Shown in pieces: positions 15,125 through 22,031 of a DNA stretch of 45,338 bases (its first letter is position 1; each line of letters opens with the position of its first letter). This DNA is from CAYJWS01 sp964373925 (GTDB lineage: Bacteria > Patescibacteriota > Patescibacteriia > Buchananbacterales > GWA2-38-13): assembly GCA_964373925.1 (NCBI GenBank), contig CAYJWS010000001.1, positions 1-45,338 on the forward strand, written 5' to 3'. The translations under genes and the position numbers were made by a program. The notes beneath the pieces are model-generated. The model was not told where the DNA came from and searched no databases. It saw only the letters and a list, made by a program, of their open reading frames with translations.

Positions 15125-16246
15125 TCAAAAATTTTTCAAAATCACAATCTCACGGATAAGTTTTTGTTCGGGTCTGCTGTATGAAAGCGCTTCCGTATTT
15201 TCACTTCGATAACCGATTTTTGTTATCTCGGGCATAATAGAGAGCCTGACAACGATATTTTGAAAGCGAAACGATGGAATCGCCATAACTATTATTGCGT
15301 TGGGCTTGAGTATTTTTTTAAATTCGCGCAAGGCGAACAGATACAGGCTTGAGAGCTCGCGGACAATCTTTGATATTTTTTCTCGCGTCTCGCGGCCGCT
15401 TAACGCCGGGCCCAAGTACGGCTCGGTCACAATGACATCAATGGGGCTTTCCAATCTTTGCGAAATCTGCCTGGCATCGCATTGAAATATTTGGTATTGA
15501 GTATCTTGTATTCGGTATTTTTCCTTCAACCATTCAAGATTTTTTTTTGTATCATCGATCGCCTTTGGCGAGTTATCTGATCCAATGATATTTTTATATC
15601 CCATCAAAACCGCTTCCTGCACTATAGTCCCTGATCCGCAGAACGGATCAAGGATTATATCGTTCTTTTGGGCACGAGAAAGATTAATCATCATCTTCGC
15701 GAGCTTTGGAGGAAGCATGCCGGACGCGGCATCGCGGCTGGGCCTGCCGTAATCGCGAAAACCATAATCTTCAAATTCTTGCACGGCCAGTGTTTCCGCG
15801 ACCACCGTCTTGCCATCGCGGGGCAAGAGCATAAACTCTCGGCACTTATTTTTCGCCACAACAACTGATGAAAGTATGGGCTCTCGTGAGACAACGAGCC
15901 GGGCGCTCCTGCCCTGTGCTTTCAAAATTTTTTTTATCTCCATTCCCATCCGCTCGTATTCCTTGCGTGTGCGCCGGTCATAAAAACTTATGCCAAAAAT
16001 AATTTTTCCAGGCTTTTCTTTCAAAATATCAGCAAAGCTTTGCGCGCCGATAGGCGTATGCAAAACTTTTCCAATTTTTATAGTTCCACCCAAGCTTCGC
16101 AATACTCTTTCACAATCCATGTCATCAGCCTCAACAAAAACGCTTGTCTCATCATGATATGATATGCGCCGGCCTAATACATGGGCGCGGATCTCGGCCA
16201 AAGAAAGTTTTGGATGGTTGCCTAAAATAAAAATGTATGTTTCCAT
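15125..16246 (-). CDS. Trm11 / UPF0020-type RNA methyltransferase
   Basis: 373 aa. The C-terminal half is a class I SAM methyltransferase: the cofactor motif DPFCGSGT lies at about 198-205, IGSDNSPKAI gives the acidic strand-2 end, and the catalytic N/DPPY motif appears as TEPYLGP (about 273-279). The preceding RPSRDAASGMLPPKLA block is typical of archaeal/eukaryotic Trm11 and TrmG10 enzymes, which methylate G10 of tRNA at N2, and of the related UPF0020 family. The N-terminal 150 residues fit a THUMP-like RNA-binding region but are too diverged to assign by eye. Likely target is tRNA, position uncertain. It is divergent from the glycosyltransferase start at 16305, with 58 nt between. Confidence 0.85.
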   Translation of the reverse strand: METYIFILGNHPKLSLAEIRAHVLGRRISYHDETSVFVEADDMDCERVLRSLGGTIKIGKVLHTPIGAQSFADILKEKPGKIIFGISFYDRRTRKEYERMGMEIKKILKAQGRSARLVVSREPILSSVVVAKNKCREFMLLPRDGKTVVAETLAVQEFEDYGFRDYGRPSRDAASGMLPPKLAKMMINLSRAQKNDIILDPFCGSGTIVQEAVLMGYKNIIGSDNSPKAIDDTKKNLEWLKEKYRIQDTQYQIFQCDARQISQRLESPIDVIVTEPYLGPALSGRETREKISKIVRELSSLYLFALREFKKILKPNAIIVMAIPSFRFQNIVVRLSIMPEITKIGYRSENTEALSYSRPEQKLIREIVILKNF

Positions 16247-16304
16247 AGGAATATTATATCATATATACGACGATAGACAGAATCGCCAAAAAACAGGTGG
16301 CATT

Positions 16305-17753
16305 ATGAAAATATCTCCTAAAAAATTTGAAATGGTTGCGATTGCTTCTATTTTTTTAATTGCGATTTTTTCGCGCGTAGAGCATTCTCTTTCAAGAGAA
16401 TTTTGGTATGATGAAGCGTTTACAGGAATACTCGTGCGACAACCATGGAAAGAAATGATTCAGATGATTAAATCCGACATCCACCCGCCCCTCTACTATA
16501 TCCTCTTGAAAGCATGGTCAACTATTTTTGGCTATGGGGCATTCGCGCTTCGGGCTTTTTCCATTTCCGCCAATATCGCGCACTTGGGAATTTTCTATAT
16601 ATTTTTAAAAAAATATTGCATTGATAAAAAATTCGCCCTTATCGCGGCAATGCTTTTTGCCATAAATCCTTTTTTAATAGCATATTCTGCGGAAGCTCGG
16701 ATGTACTCGTTGTTCGCCCTGCTTTATTTTTGCGCTTTTTATTTTTTTATTAAAGCAATGCATGAGAAAAAAAATATGTATTGGATTTTCTTCTCAATCT
16801 TATACGCTTTATGTCTCTACACCCACTATATGGCAATTGTAGGAATCCTCCCCTTCTTCATATATATAATTATTGAAAAAAATCGCCTCAAAAATGCGAC
16901 AAAGTGCATCGCATCTTTCTTTGGGATTTTCTTTCTTTACTATCCGTGGCTCACAACATTTTTTACGCACTTCAATAAGGATGAAAACGGGCTGTACTGG
17001 ATTCCCGAGGCGAATATCCAGTCATTTGTAAAAACTTTTTTTGTATTTTTCTTCGGCCTAAAATCCGGCGAGGCGGGAGTCTCTCAAATACAAGACTACT
17101 TTTTCTTCAACAACAATATTTTGTTTATATTTTTAGCTGCACTGCATATAGTCGCGTTTGCAATATTTTTTTCACGGATAAAAAAATCCGCGCGCGTAAC
17201 CATATTTTTTGTTTTTTCATACTGTGCCGTTTTTATAGTATTCGCCATATCAAAGCTCAAAAACCTGCATATTTATAACGACCGCTATCTTATAGCATTC
17301 ACGCCATTTGCCATTATTTTTTTGTGGCGCGTGTTATATAAAAATATGGATAGAAAAATATTTTTTGGAATACTTTCTGCATATATAATATTTCTTTCCT
17401 TCACAAAAATTCCAATACAAAAAAATTCGTATCGCGACATAACGCGCCATATTGTTTCGAGCGATAAAAAAAACTCCCCTATAATTATTACTGACGCAAA
17501 CAATTTTGTTCTGGCCAAATACCACCTTGGAAAGGAAAACGAACGGCGATTAAAAATACTCAACAAAGATAATCCTTCATATGATTTCTCTTCCTGGGTT
17601 GTCATAAAAAATTCTGAAAGAATTTTAGGAAAAAATGAGATACCGCAAGGTTCTATAATTCTTTCATCGGATAAAAATTTCCTCTCCGAAATATCTTCCG
17701 CTGAAAAAATAAGAAAATTCGGAGATATGTATTTAACTATATTTTCCCAATAA
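16305..17753 (+). CDS. GT39/ArnT-like membrane glycosyltransferase
   Basis: 482 aa from the ATG at 16305, chosen because AGGTGG lies 5 nt upstream and the longer frame overlaps the divergent methyltransferase gene. About ten or more hydrophobic helices span the protein. The first extracytoplasmic loop has the acidic pair D36-E37 in FWYDEAF and HPPLYY at 60-65, hallmarks of the GT-C PMT/ArnT superfamily, which use polyprenyl-phosphate sugars to glycosylate proteins or lipids on the outer face. AEARMYSL (about 130-137) is another family element. Glycosylation of the large surface proteins in this window is a reasonable guess. Substrate unknown. Confidence 0.85.
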   Translation: MKISPKKFEMVAIASIFLIAIFSRVEHSLSREFWYDEAFTGILVRQPWKEMIQMIKSDIHPPLYYILLKAWSTIFGYGAFALRAFSISANIAHLGIFYIFLKKYCIDKKFALIAAMLFAINPFLIAYSAEARMYSLFALLYFCAFYFFIKAMHEKKNMYWIFFSILYALCLYTHYMAIVGILPFFIYIIIEKNRLKNATKCIASFFGIFFLYYPWLTTFFTHFNKDENGLYWIPEANIQSFVKTFFVFFFGLKSGEAGVSQIQDYFFFNNNILFIFLAALHIVAFAIFFSRIKKSARVTIFFVFSYCAVFIVFAISKLKNLHIYNDRYLIAFTPFAIIFLWRVLYKNMDRKIFFGILSAYIIFLSFTKIPIQKNSYRDITRHIVSSDKKNSPIIITDANNFVLAKYHLGKENERRLKILNKDNPSYDFSSWVVIKNSERILGKNEIPQGSIILSSDKNFLSEISSAEKIRKFGDMYLTIFSQ

Positions 17754-17759
17754 AGTCAA

Positions 17760-17788
17760 TTGACAAGCCAATAAAAGACTGCTAAAAT
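17760..17788 (+). promoter_or_regulatory. Promoter of the rpsF operon leader
   Basis: Perfect TTGACA (17760-17765), a 17-nt spacer and TAAAAT (17783-17788). The start is expected near 17795, about 240 nt before rpsF. Confidence 0.7.
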
Positions 17789-17794
17789 TATAAA

Positions 17795-17980
17795 AATCTA
17801 AATACCTTTTCCATAATCTTGCCTTGGGCATGATTGTCCCCTTTCTCTCGAAACACTCGAGACCTTATCGGCCGGGACAAAGGCGAAGCCCCGAATCCTT
17901 TCGGGGCAAAGTTCCAAGTTCTTGAAAAGAACAAGGAATCTGCGCTGACAATCCCGGGAAACAACGGGATTTTTGTTTTT
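17795..17980 (+). ncRNA. Structured leader RNA with terminator upstream of rpsF (attenuator/riboswitch-like)
   Basis: A closing stem GATTGTC (17832-17838) / GACAATC (17947-17953) encloses three clear hairpins: TCTCGA-5-TCGAGA (17846-17862), GCCCCGAA-4-TTCGGGGC (17888-17907), and TTCC-AA-GTTCTT-3-AAGAAC-AA-GGAA (17912-17938). An intrinsic terminator (AATCCCG / CGGGATT then T residues, 17950-17974) uses bases that overlap the 3' arm of the closing stem, so the two compete. GTCCC (17836-17840) can also pair with GGGAC (17874-17878). This is the layout of a riboswitch or ribosomal-protein leader. S6:S18 autoregulation of such operons is known in other bacteria, but I cannot match this RNA to that motif. 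A TATAAT at 17991-17996 could be a second -10 box closer to rpsF. Confidence 0.6.
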
Positions 17981-18034
17981 AAAGATTGCATATAATATAC
18001 ATAATACCTAATTCTTAATTCTAATATTTTAGCT

Positions 18035-18517
18035 ATGAACCGTTACGAACTCCTCTATATCGTTCCCGTGCAATATACCGAAGATGAACTTGCTCCGATA
18101 AAACAAAAAATTCGCGAAGTTATCGAAAAAGCCGGGGGCACAATCTCGCTTGAAGACAGCCTTGGCAAAAAAAAGCTTGCTTATCCCATAAAAAAATTCT
18201 TTCAGGGATATTTTCTCCTCTGCCATTTTGAGCTTGATGGGTCAAAGCTTGGTTCGCTCTATAAAAACTTAAGGCTCACCGATGAAATCATAAGGCATAT
18301 TATTGTTTCTTATGAGCCAAAGTCCGCGATGAAGCTTGAAAAGATCAAAGAAAGCATGCGAAGCGCTTCCGACAACTTTGAAATAACGGAAAAAGAAGAA
18401 ATAAGGCCGCCAAAACCCGTAGAAAAACCTGAACCGAAAAAAGAAGAAGAAAAGGTCAACCTTGAAGATCTTGATAAAAAGCTTGATGAAATATTAAAAA
18501 CCGATAATCTCTTATAA
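18035..18517 (+). CDS. rpsF: 30S ribosomal protein S6
   Basis: 160 aa; the S6 ferredoxin-like fold is covered by residues 1-95, starting MNRYELLYIVP and including LGKKKLAYPIKK. S6 binds the central domain of 16S rRNA together with S18, encoded in the same operon. The C-terminal 60 residues are a charged Glu/Lys/Pro extension followed by a short helix (LEDLDKKLDEILK), longer than the classic 100-130 aa protein. First gene of rpsF-ssb-rpsR-efp. Confidence 0.96.
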   Translation: MNRYELLYIVPVQYTEDELAPIKQKIREVIEKAGGTISLEDSLGKKKLAYPIKKFFQGYFLLCHFELDGSKLGSLYKNLRLTDEIIRHIIVSYEPKSAMKLEKIKESMRSASDNFEITEKEEIRPPKPVEKPEPKKEEEKVNLEDLDKKLDEILKTDNLL

Positions 18518-18576
18518 AATTTTATTTATTAATTTTGGAAATTGGAAATTAAAAATTAGAAATTAATCCTACTTAT

Positions 18577-19035
18577 ATGGATCTCAATAAAGTAATGCTC
18601 ATAGGAAATCTCACGCGCGACCCTGAAGGAAGAACAACCCCCTCGGGACAAACTGTTACAAATTTTGGAATTGCCACAAATCTCGTATGGAAAGATGCCA
18701 ATGGAGAGAGGCAAAAAAGGGCGGAATTCCACAATGTGGTTGCGTGGAGAAAACTCGCCGAAATCTGCAACCAATACCTTAAAAAGGGCAATAAGGTATA
18801 TATTGAAGGAAGGCTCCAAACTCGGGAATGGCAAGGCCAAGACGGCGTAAAGCGGCAAAAAACAGAAATAGTAGCCGATAACATGATTATGCTTGATACA
18901 AAAAATTTCTCGTCTTCTTCTTCCGCCTCCCAGCCAATTTCCGCCCCAGCCCAAAGCCATCAAGAAATGCCCGAAGAAAGCCCGAAGGAACCGCCAGTAA
19001 CAGATGAAATCCGAGTTGAAGATATACCATTTTAA
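18577..19035 (+). CDS. ssb: Single-stranded DNA-binding protein
   Basis: 152 aa. The OB fold spans about 1-105 (starting MDLNKVMLIGNLTRDPE, with FHNVVAWRKLAE and KGNKVYIEGRLQTREW). A Ser/Pro/Gln-rich flexible linker leads to the acidic C-terminal tip EDIPF, the protein-interaction tail. It coats single-stranded DNA in replication and repair. It lies between rpsF and rpsR, the classic bacterial order, 59 nt after rpsF. Confidence 0.97.
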   Translation: MDLNKVMLIGNLTRDPEGRTTPSGQTVTNFGIATNLVWKDANGERQKRAEFHNVVAWRKLAEICNQYLKKGNKVYIEGRLQTREWQGQDGVKRQKTEIVADNMIMLDTKNFSSSSSASQPISAPAQSHQEMPEESPKEPPVTDEIRVEDIPF

Positions 19036-19053
19036 TTTTAATCAATTATTTTT

Positions 19054-19293
19054 ATGATGAACGGAAAAAAATCAAACACGCAGCCGCCTAAAGAGCGAAG
19101 TTGCCATTTCTGCCTCAACAACAGCCAAGAAATTGATTATAAAGATATCCAAACGCTTCGAAGGTTTATTTCTTCATATAATAAAATCGTCCCAAAGCGA
19201 AGAAACGGCGTTTGCTCATTCCACCAGAGAAAGCTCGCCACTGCCATAAAACGCGCTCGCATTATGGCGCTTCTTCCGTTTACGAATAAATAA
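19054..19293 (+). CDS. rpsR: 30S ribosomal protein S18
   Basis: 79 aa. The core DYKDIQTLRRFISSYNKI and PKRRNGVCSFHQRKLATAIKRAR match S18. It carries a possible Zn site formed by CHFC (about 17-20), C53 and H56, the C+ form of S18. It pairs with S6 on the 30S platform. 18 nt after ssb. Confidence 0.96.
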   Translation: MMNGKKSNTQPPKERSCHFCLNNSQEIDYKDIQTLRRFISSYNKIVPKRRNGVCSFHQRKLATAIKRARIMALLPFTNK

Positions 19294-19350
19294 TTTTTAG
19301 TAAACAATAATCTATAAACTAAAAACTATAAACTACCAACTGTACATTCT

Positions 19351-19923
19351 ATGGCCATGCTATCATCACTCAACGAAATCAAGCCGGGTGTAACCATCGT
19401 ATATGCGAATGATCCCCATGTAGTTTTAAAATCCCAGTTTGTCAGGATGCAGCAGCGAAAGCCCGTGATGCAGACAAAGATGCGAAACCTCATAACCAAT
19501 AAAGTTATTGAATACAGCTTTAAGCCGGGCGACCGCGTAGAAGAGGCGGAGATTGAAAGAAAAAAAGTAAACTTCCTCTACAAAGCAGGCAATGAATTTG
19601 CGTTTATGGACAATGCCGACTACGAGCAGATGACGCTTCCGGCAACGCAGGTTGGAGAAAAAGAAAAATTTTTAAAAGAAGGGCTTGAAGTTTCAATAAT
19701 AGCCTTTAATAACCAGCCGATAAATCTTGAACTGCCCCCAAAAATTGATTTTAAGGTTACAGCCACCATGGAAGGCGTTAAAGGAGATACCGCCCAAGGA
19801 AGAGTTTTAAAAGAAGCAACGCTTGAAAACGGATCAAGAATCTTAGTCCCCATGTTTATTAAAGAAGGCGAAATAATCAGAATCAACACCGAAAGCGGAG
19901 ATTATGTGGAAAGGGTGAATTGA
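19351..19923 (+). CDS. efp: Elongation factor P with non-canonical loop tip
   Basis: 190 aa, three-domain EF-P of normal length. EF-P binds between the P and E sites and relieves stalling at polyproline. Domain 1 (1-65) has the beta3-beta4 loop, where most EF-P proteins carry PGKG or PGRG with a modified Lys/Arg. Here the equivalent is MQQRKP (33-38), so the usual tip position is Q35 with R36 and K37 next to it. QTKMRNLITN follows as in the family. Domains 2 and 3 (GLEVSIIAFNNQPINLELP; GRVLKEATLENGSRILVPMFIKEGEIIRIN) are intact. No modification gene (EpmA, EarP, YmfI type) is in the window. Last gene of the operon. Confidence 0.94.
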   Translation: MAMLSSLNEIKPGVTIVYANDPHVVLKSQFVRMQQRKPVMQTKMRNLITNKVIEYSFKPGDRVEEAEIERKKVNFLYKAGNEFAFMDNADYEQMTLPATQVGEKEKFLKEGLEVSIIAFNNQPINLELPPKIDFKVTATMEGVKGDTAQGRVLKEATLENGSRILVPMFIKEGEIIRINTESGDYVERVN

Positions 19924-19951
19924 TAATATTTTCAAGAAATTTTAAATAAAA

Positions 19952-19986
19952 AAAATCGCTCAATATTTTAATAGGCGATTTTTTTA
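19952..19986 (+). terminator. Intrinsic terminator of the rpsF-ssb-rpsR-efp operon
   Basis: AAAATCGC (19952-19959) and GCGATTTT (19975-19982) form an 8-bp stem with a 15-nt loop, followed by more T residues, 29 nt after the efp stop. Confidence 0.8.
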
Positions 19987-20028
19987 TTCTCTTGAATGAT
20001 GACTCAATGGACATTTAAGGGGGCCATT

Positions 20029-20132
20029 TGTCATCCCCGACTTGATCGGGGATCCAGAAGATGGTCCTATCCTGATGAAAATGGATCTTCGCTGGAGTTC
20101 ATCCCGTACATTGTTACGGGATGAGGATGACA
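20029..20132. repeat. Composite palindromic element with TGTCATCC / GGATGACA ends
   Basis: Perfect 8-bp terminal inverted repeats bound a 104-bp element. Inside are CCCCGA-TTGA-like-TCGGGG and ATCCCGTA / TACGGGAT hairpins. Same family as 2196-2323. It lies between the convergent efp and recA ends; no gene is seen in 19924-20149. Confidence 0.7.
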
Positions 20133-20149
20133 GTTAACACAATTTTTTC

Positions 20150-21181
20150 TTACTCATCTTTCTTTTCCATATCCTGGCTTTTCACTTTTTCCCACGCCTT
20201 TTTTTTAATTTCACTGATAATCTTCGGATTTTCTTTCAAAAAAATCCTCGCGTTTTCTCGCCCCACTCCGAGCTTTACTTCTCCAAATGAATACGAGTTT
20301 CCCGATTTTGTTACAATGCCAAGCTCTGTTCCGCTGTCCAAGAGATCTCCGCCCACAGAAATGCCTTCGTTATACATAATGTCAAATTCGCAATGGGTGA
20401 ATGGCGGGGCAACTTTATTTTTTACGATTTTTGCCTTTACGCGATTGCCAATGGTTTTTTCCGCTTGTTTGATCTGCGCAGACCGCCGTACTTCTATTCG
20501 CACCGATGAATAAAATTTTAATGCTACGCCTCCGGTTGTTGTTTCGGGATTTCCAAAAAATACTCCTATTTTTTGGCGGATCTGATTTATAAAAATAACG
20601 ATTGTATTCGTTTTTGAAACTATCCCAGCGAGCTTTCGGAGGGCCTGGCTCATCAGGCGCGCCTGAAGCCCCATGTGCGAGTCGCCCATCTCACCTTCAA
20701 TTTCATTTTTTGGCACAAGCGCCGCCACAGAATCAATCACGACGATATCAACGGCGTTTGAGCGCACGAGCGTTTCCACAATTTCAAGCGCCTGCTCGCC
20801 CGTATCGGGCTGGGAGATAAGAAGCTCCTTGATATTCACGCCGATTTTTTGGGCGTATTCCGGATCTAGGGCGTGCTCGGCATCCACAAACGCGGCAATG
20901 CCTCCCTTTTTTTGCACCTCGGCGACAATATGCTGAGCAAGGGTAGTCTTTCCGGAAGACTCCGGCCCAAAAATCTCAATAATTCTTCCTCGTGGAACCC
21001 CTCCTATGCCCAAGGCGACATCCAGAGAAAAACACCCCGTTGACACCGCGTCTACCGACACCCTCTTTGCCTCTCCAAGCTTCATTATGGAGCCATCGCC
21101 GAACTTCTCCCGAATATTTAACACGGCCGCCTCAACCGATTTTATTTTTTCTACTCCCTCCTCCTGCGTAGCTTTTGCCAT
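20150..21181 (-). CDS. recA: Recombinase RecA
   Basis: 343 aa from the ATG at 21181 (MAKATQEEGVEKIKSVEAA); an in-frame ATG at 21214 would add 11 residues and overlap the upstream gene. Walker A GPESSGKT is at about 72-79, Walker B VVIDSVAALVP at about 147-157, and the L1/L2 DNA-binding loops (EGEMGDSHMGLQARLMSQALRKL with surrounding region; FGNPETTTGG) are present. The end is charged (SQDMEKKDE). RecA performs strand exchange and stimulates LexA cleavage, relevant to the lexA gene at the window's right end. It begins 22 nt after the RodZ-like gene, probably in the same transcript. Confidence 0.98.
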   Translation of the reverse strand: MAKATQEEGVEKIKSVEAAVLNIREKFGDGSIMKLGEAKRVSVDAVSTGCFSLDVALGIGGVPRGRIIEIFGPESSGKTTLAQHIVAEVQKKGGIAAFVDAEHALDPEYAQKIGVNIKELLISQPDTGEQALEIVETLVRSNAVDIVVIDSVAALVPKNEIEGEMGDSHMGLQARLMSQALRKLAGIVSKTNTIVIFINQIRQKIGVFFGNPETTTGGVALKFYSSVRIEVRRSAQIKQAEKTIGNRVKAKIVKNKVAPPFTHCEFDIMYNEGISVGGDLLDSGTELGIVTKSGNSYSFGEVKLGVGRENARIFLKENPKIISEIKKKAWEKVKSQDMEKKDE

Positions 21182-21203
21182 ATATTCTGTGTTAAATTTT
21201 AAT

Positions 21204-21884
21204 TTACTGCACAACCACCCTCCTTGTTATGGTATTATCTTTACTATGATCTTTTTTTGACGTAATAGTAATCTCGTTTATTCCATCTCGTAAGTTAATT
21301 TTTTGTGAAAATTTTCCATCTTCTCCAATAAGCACATTTTGGTCGTTGATAATGACATGAGTTCCGTCTAAAGTCCTTCCCTGAATTGTGATAAATTTTT
21401 CTTTTGTCAAAATATCCACGGAAGGATACAAGATCTCAAGCTCCGGTGGGCTGATAATCGCCTCAACCTTAAATCCTATGTATAAAAGGCAGACCAAAAC
21501 AATTGAAAATATGAAAGTATTTTTTAAAATCTTTGGAAGTGAGATCATGTGGAGCTGCGAAATTATCTTCGCTGGCTCCCTCATAGCAAATTTGCCCAAT
21601 GAGTTTAAATTTTTTTGGACAGTTCGCTCGCGCTTGTATATATGCGCCAGCTCATCGGGATCAAGTCCCAAATACGTTCCATATGCCTTGATAAAATTTT
21701 TCGTGTATACTTCGCCAGGAAGATTTTCGTACTCGCCTTTTTCAAGATAACTAAGATAATCTTTGGAAATTTTTAAAACATTCGCCACCTGTCCAAGCGT
21801 CATAGATTGCGACTTTCTTTTTGCCTCGAGTTTTTCTCCAAGCGAACTTTCTGTTTGTATCTTTTTTGATCGAAAACTTACCAT
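21204..21884 (-). CDS. RodZ-like HTH membrane protein
   Basis: 226 aa from the ATG at 21884. An in-frame start at 21980 would add 32 residues encoded by a palindromic repeat (GRGWERGR), which is judged spurious. An N-terminal HTH_25/Xre-type domain (about 12-75: LGEKLEAKRKSQSMTLGQVA, YLSYLEKGEYENLPGEVY, FIKAYGTYLGLD) is followed by a membrane helix (about 125-145) and an outside beta-rich domain of about 80 residues (ITIQGRTLDGTHVIINDQ, FSQKINLRDGINEITI). This is the RodZ layout, with the extracellular part of the Ig/glucodextranase-B type common in CPR. RodZ links MreB to the wall machinery; here it lies between ftsK and recA. Confidence 0.82.
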   Translation of the reverse strand: MVSFRSKKIQTESSLGEKLEAKRKSQSMTLGQVANVLKISKDYLSYLEKGEYENLPGEVYTKNFIKAYGTYLGLDPDELAHIYKRERTVQKNLNSLGKFAMREPAKIISQLHMISLPKILKNTFIFSIVLVCLLYIGFKVEAIISPPELEILYPSVDILTKEKFITIQGRTLDGTHVIINDQNVLIGEDGKFSQKINLRDGINEITITSKKDHSKDNTITRRVVVQ

Positions 21885-21904
21885 AATTTTTAATAAATCC
21901 GAAA

Positions 21905-21990
21905 CTCTCCCCCTCTCCCATCCTCTCCCCCAAGGGGAGAGGAGAAGAGGTGAGGGCGTTTCGAGCTTCGCCCCGATCATTCGATGGGGC
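21905..21990. repeat. CCCTC-type palindromic element
   Basis: CCTCTCCCC (21922-21930) and GGGGAGAGG (21934-21942) form a 9-bp stem, followed by further arms to about 21990 (GCTTCGCCCCGATCATTCGATGGGGCG). It is the same style as the element inside ychF at 10068-10213. Confidence 0.55.
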
Positions 21991-22031
21991 GACCCGTTGT
22001 ATGACTGGTCGTGCTTAAGTTGATTATACTC

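Noticed and set aside
17788..17991. A 67-aa minus-strand frame between the glycosyltransferase and rpsF genes.
   Set aside because: It lies antisense to the structured leader and its hairpins; the open frame is better explained by the RNA structure.
21885..21980. A longer N-terminus for the RodZ-like protein starting at 21980.
   Set aside because: The extra 32 residues are the translation of a palindromic repeat, and the HTH domain begins after the ATG at 21884.
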